Source: Chromera velia
Taxonomy: Eukaryota > Sar > Chromeraceae
Assembly (NCBI GenBank): GCA_018398765.1
Contig: JAHBMJ010001018.1
Span: 43,090-107,089 of the forward strand
Length of the DNA: 64,000 nt
Direction of reading: 5' to 3'
Shown one piece after another: positions 47,737 to 59,162 of this stretch (positions are counted from its first letter, which is position 1; each line of letters opens with the position of its first letter). Under the pieces are notes generated by a model. It searched no databases and was not told the DNA's origin. It saw nothing but the letters and a program-made list of their open reading frames with translations. The translations under genes were made by a program, and so were the position numbers.

Positions 47737-48904
47737 ATGGCCAGAGGTGTTCTGGTCCTCTTTTTCGGTGCACTCTTACAGATGGACCCCTCTTTTTCTC
47801 TCGTGTACTCTGGAGGAAGAACGCAGGAGACAGAGTCAGGCAACGAAGGTCCGCTGCATGTATCACGAAGTCTGAACAAGAGACGTATATATATACATGC
47901 GTGTTCATTTTCGAACGAACACAATACGTTTTGATCGACCTATTTGCAGCTGCTCGACGGAAGCTCTACACCGACGTTGCCTGTGATGCCTGCTGGTGAG
48001 CTAGCTATACGCCAATAGGACCTGTATGCACGCAACGAATTCTATTTTTTTGTTTGTATATATCAGTGTACATAGCGTATCCACAGATACACGCTTTTTG
48101 CCTTCTTCATATAAATCCATCGAAAAAGACGCGTGCAGGAGGTCTGTAAGCATTTCCGTAGAACCATTCGAGTCAAAAGGGTCCTTCTGAAGCAGTACCA
48201 GGGGATCGGGCCCGCGATCGACTTGGTGTGCTGCACTTCCACGCTGGAAAATAAGTGTCTCTGCGGTCTTACATATGTAGAACGAGAAAGTTTGTGAGCG
48301 TCAAGAAGGGACCGAGCTCTTTGTTTACGGTCTGTGTTGGCGAGTAAGGATGCATGGCTCTTTTGGTACAGACATATTATGTGTAGAGAACGAAGATGAC
48401 GCACACGGATGTATACATACGTTCATGCACGCAGGTACGAGATTCACGAAAACGAGTGGGAGATGGTGACGTACAGATACCCTGAGTGAGTACGTCCGGC
48501 TAGTACCTTTATTCCTGAAATTGTGTCGGTCCAGGTCTTCCTTTTTTCCCTTTTTTGGTCCCTTCTTTTTCTGTCTGCTTGTCTCTCTTTTTTGTCTTGT
48601 CTTCCTTTCTTTCTTTCTTTCTTTTTTTTCTTTCTTTCTTTCTTTCTTTCTTTCTTTTTTTTTTTTTTTCTTTCTTTCTTTCTTCCTCCCTTTCTTTCTT
48701 TCTTTCTTTCTTTCTTTTATTTCTTTCTTTCTTCCTTCCTTCCTTTCTTTCTTTCTTTCTTTCTTTCTTTTCTTTCTTTCTTTCTTTCTTTCTTTCTTTT
48801 CTTTCTTTTCTTTCTTTTCTTTTTTTCTTTCTTTTCTTTCTTTTCTTTCTTTCCTTCTTTCTTTCTTTCTTTCTTTCTTTCTTTCCTTTCTTTCTTTCTT
48901 TCCT

Positions 48905-48936
<32 letters not shown>

Positions 48937-49392
48937 TTTTGTCTTTCTTTCTTTCTTTCTTTCTTTGTTTCGTGTGTTTGTTTGTTTGCTTGCTTTCGTT
49001 TCTTGCTCGTTTTCTTTTTTTTTTTTTTCCTTTTTGTCTCTCTTTTTTTTTTCGCTTTCGCATTCCTTCTCCCTCCTCACCTAGGCTCCCTTTTTCAACT
49101 TGCCGTTGTCCTCGTCTTTTTTTCCACTTTCCGCGGAATGCGCTGGGGTGCTCTGCTTCCGTCTCATCGTCAGTCCCTCTCTGCTTCAATTCCATTTTCT
49201 CAAATGCAGCTACGAAACGGCTTTTTGGACCTGCTGTTATCAGGTTGGTGCATGAGAGGAAGGGGGCGGGTGGTGTGTGGGTTGAGCTTCTTTTTGTTTC
49301 GCTTTCATCAAGGGATTTGAAGGTTGAGCACGAACAAAAGAGACGAGGAAGGAGATTGAGGGCAGCGAAACAGAGTGTCAGAACATGAGCTC

Positions 49393-49432
<40 letters not shown>

Positions 49433-51392
49433 ATGTGTGTGTGTATGTATGTATGTGTATGTGGGCTTCTCCTTTTCACTAGCTCTGCCTCTTTCTGCAC
49501 CGGTGTCCTTTACTGACTTTTGATGGTTGATTGCTGGCCCACTTGCTTGCTTGCAGTGTTGGGGCCAGGTTGGAGATATGGTCCCTGGGAACGGCGTCCG
49601 GCGTCTCCAAGAGGAAGGGAGTGCACCGGCAGAGACCGACAACGAAAGTACAGATCTCACCGAAGCAGATGTAGAGGACTCTCTGTTGTCTGGAAAGTCG
49701 GATGACGAGGCATCAGAAGAAGAAGAAGAAGAAAGAGAAGAAGGAGAAATGAACATTCAAGGATCTGAGGAAGGTAATGAGACGATCAGCTTTGGAGGAG
49801 ACCAAAACATCGTGGTCAGTTGGTTGGTTGGTTGGTTGAAGTCGTTTTGCCCTCTGCCTGGGGGACTCTTCAAGTCGATGTGATCTTCAGTCGAGGTCTG
49901 GATGTGTGTGAGTAAAACGTTTCCTTCTAAAATTTTTGTGTCAATTCTTTGATGGTCATTTTTCCCGGTAAGCCGTTGGGTAGACACTGTCCTTCGTTCT
50001 TGAGGATGATCATAAAAGGAGAAAGGGAGGAAAAGTCAGAGCATTGAGAAGCGTTGTCACCCAGAATGAAGTCTCTCTCTCTCCCTAGCTCTCTGTCTCT
50101 CTCTTTCTCGAGCGATTGAGGCAGGGGAGAAAGCTGTCAGCGGCTCCAATTTTCGTTTTAGCGCTTTTAATGCCAAAGAAAGTCCATTCAGGTATGAATT
50201 TGAATGTCTTGCCTCTCTGTCTATGTACTCGCAGGGTCTCCAGGCCGTCTCCTCAGAGGAAAGCCCTCAGGCTGCAGCTGCGTCCTCTCCCTTCACCCTC
50301 TCAGAGGTAGAGGCAACCGACGGAGACGGAAACGGACTCCCCTACTGGCCCCACACCGACGTGCCCAACCCCGCCACCGACCCAAGGGGACAGCGGCTGC
50401 GGGATGACATGAGGGCATTCGGGGTCTTCACTTTCCCTCCAGGTGTGTGCGTTTGAGCTGGTAATCATGTCTCTCTCTCCCCCCAATTCTGCTTGTGGGT
50501 GAATCGATAGGGTACGCGTCTGCCTGTACGTATTCATTCTTGTGCATGGGCGTCGGATCCTTCGTCGTTGCATGTCAACGCAGTTTTTGACTTCCCCATC
50601 ATCCATAGAGATTTGGGCTCTTCAGACTCGTTGTTCTATCACCCAGTCACAACCACCACAAGTCACTTTCCCGAGGGAGGATTTCTTATGCAGTGAGCGA
50701 AACATCCGGTAAAGATTCTAGAACAGCACCTAGTCACAAGCATTCCAAGATATTCACTCACGTAGCTGCTGCACGTCAGTCAGGCGCGTGCATGCGTGTG
50801 TGTCATTGTCACATGGCATGCAGAACTCTTTCTGCCGAGCTAGATCGAGGGAGTGATGAGTCGCACGGCTTTGCTCAACTCTGCTTCTTTTTTTTTTGCT
50901 CGATGCAAATTTTTGACTGTGCTTCAAGCACTTCAGCCTGAATTTATGCCTCAGTTTGCTGTTGAGACTCTGACTGGTTGATGGGAGTACCTGAGCCTCT
51001 CGGGTGATTTGGGCACTGACACACTATATATGCATTTGAAATCTAGACCTACATGGCGCTAAGTGACATGCGACCAGAAACAAGCATGCATCCTGTAATC
51101 GCAGTGAGCTAACGTTTAATCGCTGACCCTCCAACTGCATGTTGTGCTGTGTGCAGGCAACAAGCGCTACGGAGACTACGGCCCTGCGCCCACCTACATG
51201 GACGACCCCCACCGCCAGTGTCCCGACCAGTACCTCCGTCTGTTCTACACGACCCTGGGACCCAATGCGAGGGCAGTGAATGAGTACGGGCAGGCGGTCG
51301 GGGAGGAGGAAGAAGAGGAAGAGCTCTCGTGGCGGGAGAGGAGGAGGAGAAGAAGAGAGAGTAGGGGCTCTTCCTCTTGGTTTAGTGACTGA
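47737..51392 (+). CDS. Secreted/ER Cys-rich then acidic protein, unknown family, 314 residues
   Basis: Seven exons, all in phase: 47737-47848, 47950-47995, 48435-48485, 49210-49243, 49557-49814, 50235-50442 and 51157-51392. The ATG context is CACGATGGCC. Residues 1-22 look like a signal peptide (MARGVLVLFFGALL). A short Cys-rich part follows (DVACDACW, then WTCCYQCWGQVGD), spread over four small exons with CxxC and CCxxC spacings. Then come an acidic Ser/Glu segment (SDDEASEEEEEE) and a Pro/Tyr/Asp-rich part (YWPHTDVPNPATDP, NKRYGDYGPAPTYM, RQCPDQYLRLFY). The C-terminus is a Glu run followed by an Arg run. I recognise no domain; the Cys spacing could form disulphides or a small metal site. 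It is head-to-head with the extended synaptotagmin gene. Confidence 0.75.
48601..49060. repeat. CTTT tetranucleotide tract, about 460 bases
   Basis: Long pyrimidine tract of (CTTT)n with CCTT and T-run interruptions, in the gene 7 intron 48486-49209. All long Phe/Leu/Ser or Lys/Glu/Arg frames over it are artefacts. Confidence 0.92.
49396..49462. repeat. GT repeat with GTAT interruptions
   Basis: (GT)n followed by GTAT units, in the gene 7 intron 49244-49556. Confidence 0.88.
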
Positions 51393-54141
51393 ACGATCGC
51401 GGGAGTTCATCTGACTAACCTGCATGCGTATGAGACAGGAAGGGAGGGAGTGAAGGAATGACCTGCCACCTCATCCATGTAAGCACAGACAAAGTTACTC
51501 GACCAAGGGCTGACTGGGTGGATCAAGGGTGGAATGGACTAAGCTGGGAACAAAGAAACTGGTCAGAGTTTAGATTGATCGCGAGCCTCTTCCTTTTTTT
51601 TCATTTGCATTCTTGGCGTTTTTCTAGACACCAGACGGTTTGTCTCAGTTGCCTAGATCTCGAGTTGCATGATCAATTTTCAATCTGTTTGTCAACTTCC
51701 TACAAAAAACTCCATTGAATGCCTCACAGTGGCCCTAGCTCACTCCGATCTCAAACAGAGACCACAGACCCCGGCCAGTTTAGGGCTTTTCTAGTCATGC
51801 ACTTCGTTTCTGCTTGATACCGTAAATGATACGGTACGTACGTGCAACTTGAGGTTTAAAACAATCTGAGTGTACGTCAAGCCTTTGTGGGCCAATTTAT
51901 GGCATATACGGTTCTAGATATGGTTACGTCGCAAATCAATAACATTACGTACACCTAGACGTACATATTAATTGTATATTTATAAATTAGTGTTAAAATT
52001 ATGAATGATGAATTGCATATAAAACAGAAAAGCTAACACTTTGTCCTAGCACTTTGTCTGACTGTAATGAAAGCTAAAATAAATAAAAATAAACCCGATC
52101 GATCCTGGGGTGCACTGTTTTGCTACTAGCTAGTAGTAGTTCTAAAGTTCGGCCACTTCTAGGACCACTTTAGGTGAGCAATCGCTAGTCTGCTCCTAAG
52201 TTTGCAATGTGACATGAATGCTCACAGACTGCCCTTTATCATTGGGACACAATGGCTGGCGGGTTAAGTCAGCTCATCATCATCATCATCTGCCGTTTGC
52301 GGGGGCGACCTCTATAAGACAAAACGGCGACAGTGCTCTAGGGCACCACTAAATCACTTATCACTTATCATCACATCATACAGAAATTGAAACATTATTC
52401 GAACATGAATTAAGTGAAACTCATCAGTTAGCTCATCCTGTTTATTAGTTAACAACAATTTTCTAAACAATCTTTATACTATTTTTTTTTAGCAACTCTA
52501 GCTACAGTCTAGGCTACAGCGTAACAGGAATACAGACAGATGAGTTTGAGGTGACACTGCCATGGCCGTGACAGCATAAAAAACAGCTTTAGTAGTACTC
52601 AGCCTAGAAACTATAGCTAAAAAATAGCATATAGTGAATAGTAAGTCTAAGCTGTAAAAAAAAAATACAGTCGGTAATGGTCTGCATACATGCTGTACGT
52701 CAACTACCAATGGTGCAGTACTACTACGTCTTCCTCATCTTGCTTTCCGGCGACCCAGGTTTGACAACGCGCTCTGACAGAACGCGGTCTCTACTAGCTA
52801 ATTCACACTGCATGGTACGAAGACTTCCTGCCTGCATGCCTGATCGCAGGACCGATCATCGGTTCACGAGTCAATCGCGGTCTCTGCATAAGAGCCAGCC
52901 CTCTGTTCTGCATGCCAGTCTCAATTAAGTGAAGAGAGAGACCGGACAGATGTATCGATAGGGGCAGATGACGTATGGGCCAGGCAGGCCGCCTTGCATG
53001 TGGTTGTACGACGGTCGGACGGGGGGGAGCACTGCATCGAATGTTGCCTCGATCGGTGGTGAATAGTGTGGATGGCTATAGGTAGGCGCATGCCAGGTCG
53101 AAATGACAAAAGTAGGGAATCGACGGGTGTGACGGGCGGGCGGGAATTCAGAATTAGTGCAACCGAAGTACAAATGGAACGAGCACGTGTGTGTGCTTGA
53201 GTGTGGAGCGATAAATTAAATTCACTGCGTACGGGGGGGGCCCGGTCGGTGTGGGTGAATCACTACAGAAAGAAACAAACAGGCTGCCGCCACCTGAGTG
53301 AACTGGAACTGAAAACTGAACCAGGTGCAACGAGAAAGGTGTCGAATTGGGTGGGTGGAACGGTGTGTAAATAATGAACTTGGGGAAATGGATGGGGAAA
53401 GACTCAGTGAAAGGAAGACAGACAGTATCATGCCTCCTTTCCCTTTCCACTCTCTTTTCTTCTCTTTTCTCGACGGGTGATGATTCGATCGGAGTCGTCT
53501 CGATCCTCGCCTCTTCGCTCTTCAACGACCTGCCTTCTTTCTTCTCTCTCTCGATCCTCCACAAAAAGATGGGAGGGAGAGAGATCGTGCACCATCCTAT
53601 GATGCAGCTTCGCACATCAGTCAATGAATGCGCAGACACTGGCAGGCATGTGTTCTTTCTTTGGGTTCTCTCTCTCTATGATATGGTCCTCGCCTCCAAC
53701 TTCCTTCTTTCTCTCCTTAACTCGCTCGCTCTTCTTTCCATCAGACAGGTGGATCATTAATCAATCAGGTGATCCTAATTAATGCCAACCGGAGGCAAGT
53801 TGCAAGCAATCTTTGTTGCTTCTCCTCTGCTCTCCTTTCCTTTCCTCTCACTGCATTATCCTTCTTTCTTTCTCTCTCTCTCTCTGCTTTGCTTCTGTCA
53901 CTCTCTCGTTGTCTCTCTGCTCTCATATACGAACACTCTCTCTTCGGCTTTTCTGTCTGTCTGTCTATCTGCCTGGTCTATCTGCCTGGTCTGTCTGTCT
54001 GTCTGTCGGAAGGAAGGATAGACAGAGGAGAGGAAAAGAGCCTCCTCGCAGAAACCTCCCTCCTCTTCTCCATCGCCACACAAGGAAGGCCTTCCTCTCC
54101 ACCCTCCCTCGCTCTCTCCCTTCACCGCCCTCTCTCTCGAT
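51393..54141. other. Tail-to-tail intergenic region, gene 7 / rubredoxin
   Basis: No supportable exon. An AT-rich island occupies about 51830-52690. The rest contains CT-rich stretches (53420-53900) and short GTCT/GCCT runs near 53960-54005. A four-fold CATC run sits at about 52274 next to a GC-rich patch, with no RNA fold I could name. Confidence 0.5.
51830..52690. other. AT-rich island in a convergent gap
   Basis: Low-GC, microsatellite-poor segment between converging genes, interrupted by one higher-GC patch around 52230-52340. No coding frame. Confidence 0.65.
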
Positions 54142-54746
54142 CTAACTTGCAGGAGCAGACACCTCTCCACTGGCCCAAACAGCTGCATGCAGGCAGGCAC
54201 AGCACAAAGAATGCAACAAGAAGGAACAAAGGGAGAAGGTGGACAGAAACACGAGGAAACAGAAACATGTTTTTGGCACTCAACGGAGTGTCAGAGGGGA
54301 CAGAGAGCTATGGATGGATGAATACTGATGATGGAGATGAAACGAATACGAAGACACATACTTACTTACCGACTGCGATGGTGATGAGAAGACCGATGAT
54401 GGAGACCAAACAGACAAAAGATACGAATACAAAGACACATCCTTACTTACCGACTGCGATGGTGATGAGAAGACCGATGATGGAGATCAAACAGACAAAA
54501 GATACGAATACAAAGACACATACTTACTTACCGACTGCGACGGTGATGAGAAGACCGATGATGGAGATCACATAGATGGGCGCGTCGCTGCCACCGAGCT
54601 TCTCTCCGATTTTGTCCCCCACTTTCTTGGCAAATCTCCGTCGGGGTCCTGCACATTGGGGGCACTTGAACTTGTTGCTCTGATCTTCAAAGAAGCGACC
54701 TCCGAAGTCTGCAGGGTCGTAGATGTACCCGCAGTCTGCACAGTAC

Positions 54747-54820
<74 letters not shown>

Positions 54821-55559
54821 GCAGAGGGAGCAAGGAAGAATCACTCGCCTGCACTCAGAGCACTCGCTCACTCACTCAATCAGGTTGTTCTTTGCAGGAG
54901 ACTCGGAGACCCGACTGAGTCCAGACGCAAGACTCAATGAGGCTCTCATGTTTTCAGACGCGCAGCACTGGGAGAGCGGATGGAGAGGGACAGTGAGGAA
55001 ATCTTTGGAAACAAAGAAGAGCAGAGAGCATGTGCACGAGAAGAGAAGAGGACACGGAAGCAGAGGAATCCACCGCTATCACCCTCTCCTTCGTAGTTCA
55101 ATTGAGGTAGGATCTGCTGCACCCTCTCTGAGTCTGGTTGTTGTCTGTGTGTCCGGCATCTGTTTCCCCCCCCACACCTTCGCACACTTCATGTGGCTCT
55201 ATCTGCAATACCCCCTATCTAGAAAGAATATGACATTCGCAAGTGCGGGGGTGGCGGTGCACGCTCGCATACATCTCACAGTCCGCCCGTTGCATGCCTC
55301 GTGACTGTTCCCTTCCACTGACTGCCCGACTGACTGACCACTCTCCCTGCCAGTATCCCTCAGGAGGAGTGTATGACTTCTGTGCTGCCAGCTCAGTTGC
55401 AAAGTCGGTAGCGGTTTCAGAGGACAGCGGCAACTCCGGCAAGCTCTCAACTACTCTTGATGACCTTCGCTGGAGGCGGGGTGACTGTCGTGCATTGATG
55501 ACAAAGCCTGTGCAGGTAGACAGAAGAGAGCAGGCGGCAATACAGATGAAGAACTTCAT
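54142..55559 (-). CDS. Plastid rubredoxin with C-terminal membrane anchor (RBD1/RubA-like)
   Basis: Binds one iron through four Cys and carries electrons. Membrane-anchored rubredoxins of this type (RubA in cyanobacteria, RBD1 in plants and algae) are needed for photosystem II assembly. Three exons, 55559-55339, 54746-54532 and 54182-54142 (TAG), give 158 residues with matching phases. The N-terminus has a signal-peptide-like stretch (MKFFICIAACSLL) ending near GFVI, then an Arg/Ser-rich part. This two-part leader suits import into a complex plastid. The rubredoxin domain has both knuckles, YCADCGYIYDPADF and KCPQCAG. A linker leads to one membrane segment (YVISIIGLLITVAVG) and a short tail. 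The donor of exon 2 is tandemly repeated within the following intron (listed separately). Confidence 0.9.
54330..54575. repeat. 81-base tandem triplication spanning a splice donor
   Basis: CTTACTTACCGACTGCGA starts at 54361, 54442 and 54523, an exact 81-base period. A partial fourth unit lies at about 54326-54360. On the transcript strand each unit holds the last 36-40 bases of rubredoxin exon 2, the donor GTAAGTAAG and about 40 bases of intron. The coding copy is the 54523 unit (exon 2 ends at 54532). The intronic copies differ from it at only a few bases. None has an upstream AG acceptor of its own. Confidence 0.92.
54747..54822. repeat. CA repeat directly at the rubredoxin acceptor
   Basis: (CA)n with two TA interruptions, reading (GT)n then GTGCAG on the transcript strand. 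It ends at the first base of rubredoxin exon 2. Confidence 0.9.
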
Positions 55560-56149
55560 TTTGATGCGAGCACTTTGGCACAAACTCCTTTAAGATCGTT
55601 TCGGGAGGGGTGTCTATCACCAGTCTGTGTCAACGTGAAAGCACTTGTTCGTTTGGAAGAGCGAGAGAAAGGGCTCGTGTCCTTCAGTGACAGATACCTG
55701 TGGCACCTCGAGAACAGTCCAATGTAGGGTACCAGATTCAATCAGAGAGCTAGCAGAGAAAGATGGAGAAGTCCGACGAAGAATTTGCCTATTTGGTTGC
55801 CGCAGTTGAGCTGTCACAAAGTCGACATTCGATCGCGGCGCTCAAACGTCAGACGGACTGTGGGAGAATGTGGGAGACGGCGTGAAGGTTGCTTGTGGAT
55901 GCTTGTGGGGCACTTTTTGGATTGGAATCTCGAAGTGCGCCATATTGCACAATCCCCGCGCAATTCCTGAAGTGTGAGGAAGCTAGGTGCCAGAGCCTGG
56001 CCTGAAGATTCGAACAAACTCTGACTGTGTCTTCATTGTGAGTGCCTGAGTGATCGATTTTACCTTAAGGGTCGCATGCATCAAAGCGCTTCTCTCTGTA
56101 TTCTGTTGTCCTACCACGCACTCTGTCAGTTGCACCGCAGATTAGGACC
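55560..56149. promoter_or_regulatory. Divergent promoter region, rubredoxin / lactate dehydrogenase
   Basis: 590 bases between outward-facing start codons. The GC-rich 12-mer of two other divergent gaps is absent; only shorter GCGGCG and CCCGCGC patches occur (55836, 55957). A 40-codon ATG frame at 55763-55885 lies on + but has no support. A CCGCAG just before the dehydrogenase ATG (56135-56140) could be an acceptor for an unseen 5' exon. Confidence 0.4.
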
Positions 56150-57764
56150 ATGATCAGCTTCGAAGAGATTGCCAAGCACAACAACCGCAACGTAAGTTTG
56201 TGCACCCCTTTGAGAGCCGGAATCGGCCTGGTGCACCTTGAGCTGCTGTCATATGTTCTCTTTGTCTTCGTGTGCAGAGCTGTTGGGTTGTGCTCCATGG
56301 AGTGGTGTATGACATGACCAAGTTCCTCGATGAGCGTCAGTCCGTCTCTCTTATCTATTTGCCGTCTCCTTCTTCGATGCGTTAGTTTAGTGCTTTTCAT
56401 CTGTATTGAGAGGTTTTTGCAATCATACACGGGAGCCATACAGGTACATCAAACAATCAGCTCAATAAAAACGACTGTGTAGGTGACGACTCACCCAGTA
56501 CACATGAACATACCCCCCCCGCTCCTCGTCTGTTTCCTCCCCTCTGCAGACCCCGGTGGTGCTGCCATCATTCTCAAGCAGGCAGGGAAGGATGGCACGA
56601 AAGCGTTCGACGCCATCCATCCCCGAGACATTGTCAAGATGCTTCCACCAGAGGCAGTCCTCGGGAAGGCAGATATGTCCACCGCCCCCGCCCCAAGTGC
56701 CGAAGCAGAGACGGCCCCCCCCTCGGGCCCCGCCTCAGCAGCAGCAGAGAAACCGCCGATCGACCACATGCTGAACATTTTTGACTTTGAGTCCCTCGCA
56801 CAGCAGTCCATGCAGAAGCCGGGCTGGGATTACTACTGTTCAGGTGCGGATGACGAAAAGACTCTTCGAGAGAACAAGGAAACATTCGATAACATCTGGC
56901 TGGTTCCCAGAGTTTTGCGCGACGTCTCTTCGATTGATTTTGCCACCACGATGCTCGGCTGTTCCTCGTCCATTCCCGTGTATCTCACAGCGACTGCTGT
57001 TGCCAAACTTGCGCACCCCGATGGTGAGCTCGGCATCATCAGGGCCGCCCACGCCCACGGCCTGGTGTATATGCTGCCCACCCTTTCCAGCTACGCGTTC
57101 GATGATATGCTGGACGCGATTCAGCCCGGACAGCCGTTTTGGATGCAGCTGTACGTGAACAGAGACAGGAACATGACGGCTGAGCATGTGCGCAAGGCAG
57201 CCAAGAGGGGGTGCCGCGCGCTGTGCGTGACAGTGGATGCCCCCCAGTTGGGGAGAAGGGAACGGGACATGAGGAATAAGTTGACCAAGACAGAGGCCAG
57301 CATCCAAAAAGACGCCAAGGATAACGTCAACAGAAAAGAAGGAATCGCCAGGTGAGGGGGGAGAGGGCGCTGCATGAGGGGCTCTGCTGCTTTCTTCTCC
57401 TCTTCTGTTTTCTTTTCTCAAAAACGAGCGGGGAGGGAAACGAAATGAATGAAGGGATTGGAGTGTTCCTTGGCGACTGCAATTGGAGACGGCGAGTTTT
57501 CTCATGCAGGGAGGCAATCAAAGAAAACCGCGTGCGTGTTCATGAACGTATGTATGTGCTTTTGCATGCATGTACTAATATGTTTGTACGTACGACTGGT
57601 GTAAGAATGAATGAATGAATGAATGAGGAGCCGGCGAGTTCGTTCTCTCTCCCATGATGAGAAAGGGCGTGCCGGGAAGGGAAATGGAGAGAAAGAACAC
57701 AAACCAAACAAAATTCGTTTCAAAGCCTTCAAAAAAAAAGAAGAGAAAGACGTGTGTGTGTATG

Positions 57765-57805
<41 letters not shown>

Positions 57806-58454
57806 GTGTGTCCGTGTGTGAGTGCCCCTCACTCCTCCTTGCAGAGCAATTTCTTCGTTCATTGACCCCTCCCTCGACTGGAAGGATTTAGCCTTCCTGA
57901 GGGGTCTCTGTGACGAGACAGGGGGGAAGATGAAGCTGGTGCTCAAGGGGGTGCAGTCAGGGGCAGACGCTCTCGAGGGTGTTGCCAGGGGTGCAGACGC
58001 GCTCATTCTCTCCAACCACGGGGGACGGCAGGTGGACACGGCACGGCCGGGGATTGATGTGTTGCCTGAGGTCGTTGCGACACTAAGGGCTGCGTATGGG
58101 GGTGAGGGGAGGCAGCTGAGGGGTCCGAACGGTGCTCCCGTGGAGGTGTTTGTGGACGGTGGGATCAGGAGAGCGACCGATGTGTTCAAGTGCCTGGCCA
58201 TGGGCGCCACAGGGGTCGGGATTGGGCGGCCGGTGTTGTGGAGTCTTGCTGCGTATGGACAGCCTGGGGTGGAGAAGGTGATTTCTCTCTTGAAGGACGA
58301 GATGACGATGTTGATGAGATTGATGGGTGCACCTCGTCTGGCTGATATGAGGCCCGAGATGTGCGTGTATAAGGGCCCCAATGGGGGTGTGCCTGTGCAG
58401 GGACGGGTGGTGGGCCTGAGGGACATGGTGAGAGAGCAGTCGGCCAAACTTTGA
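56150..58454 (+). CDS. L-lactate dehydrogenase (cytochrome), flavocytochrome b2 type, 503 residues
   Basis: Oxidises L-lactate, or a related 2-hydroxy acid, to the keto acid with FMN, and passes electrons through heme b to cytochrome c in the classic yeast enzyme. Four exons, 56150-56191, 56278-56335, 56550-57351 and 57845-58454, close in phase. Residues about 1-60 are a cytochrome b5 domain; splicing across 56335/56550 makes the heme-binding HPGG (H34), and the second ligand is in FDAIH (H57). An Ala/Pro linker follows, then the FMN domain from about 100. Catalytic residues are in place: DYYCSGADDE, WMQLYVNRDR, TVDAPQLGRRERD, LVLKGVQSG and SNHGGRQ (catalytic His and Arg). No presequence is visible, so unless a 5' exon is missing the enzyme may be cytosolic. 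It is divergently paired with the rubredoxin gene. Confidence 0.93.
57752..57822. repeat. GT repeat near a splice acceptor
   Basis: (GT)n with GTCC interruptions in the last dehydrogenase intron, ending about 20 bases before the acceptor at 57844. Confidence 0.88.
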
Positions 58455-59081
58455 GGGGAGGAACGAGGGAGAATGAATTGGTTGGACGTGTCCCTGTGAT
58501 TTGAATGTGAAGTGCAAACACGAAACGTGAATGTGAGTGTGAGAGTGTGTAAGTAAATGTGCGTGTCTGTTTCTTCCAATGCGTCAAGAGTTCATGGGTA
58601 GAGCTTGTGGGACGGCCTTTTTTCTTCAGGCAGTGTGTGATTGCATAGAGGACTCTTTGTGTGTGTGGCAGGTAGACGGAGGAAATCCATGGCGATGGAT
58701 CAATCGTTTACTCAATCGTCTCATGAAAGCGCCAGAATTCATCGGATCTTCCTGTCTTTTGATTCCTGCTTGTTTCCTTCCTGTAAGTAAAGCAGATCGG
58801 TCAGGGGGGCTTGAGATTGAATTTTGAAGCGGACAAAGCAAAAGCAGGAGTGAGGGATTCGGACAGGCAAAACGATCTGACTCTCATGAGACCAACGAAC
58901 GAATCTATCAATCAATCAACTTACCTGATGCACTCACTCACTCACTCCAGTTGACTGACTGACATTTGAGTGTCTTTAGTCTGTCTGACAGAGAAAGAGG
59001 ACTCCAGTTTTTCCATGAGGACGCTGCATGGGTGGCGGCGGTTTCGTTTGCTCGATCCATCAACTTTCGTCTTTCTTTCTT

Positions 59082-59162
<81 letters not shown>

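Noticed and set aside
48132-48300. Cys-containing frame (VCKHFRRTIRV...) that looked like an exon of gene 7
   Set aside because: Exon 47950-47995 ends in phase 2 and joins 48435-48485 in phase 2. The candidate could only be read by breaking phase.
48325-49390. Long Lys/Glu/Arg and Phe/Leu/Ser reading frames on both strands
   Set aside because: Translations of a CTTT microsatellite within a gene 7 intron.
52230-52400. Possible structured RNA in the GC patch of the AT island
   Set aside because: No cloverleaf, paired stems of useful length or polymerase III box pattern could be traced by eye.
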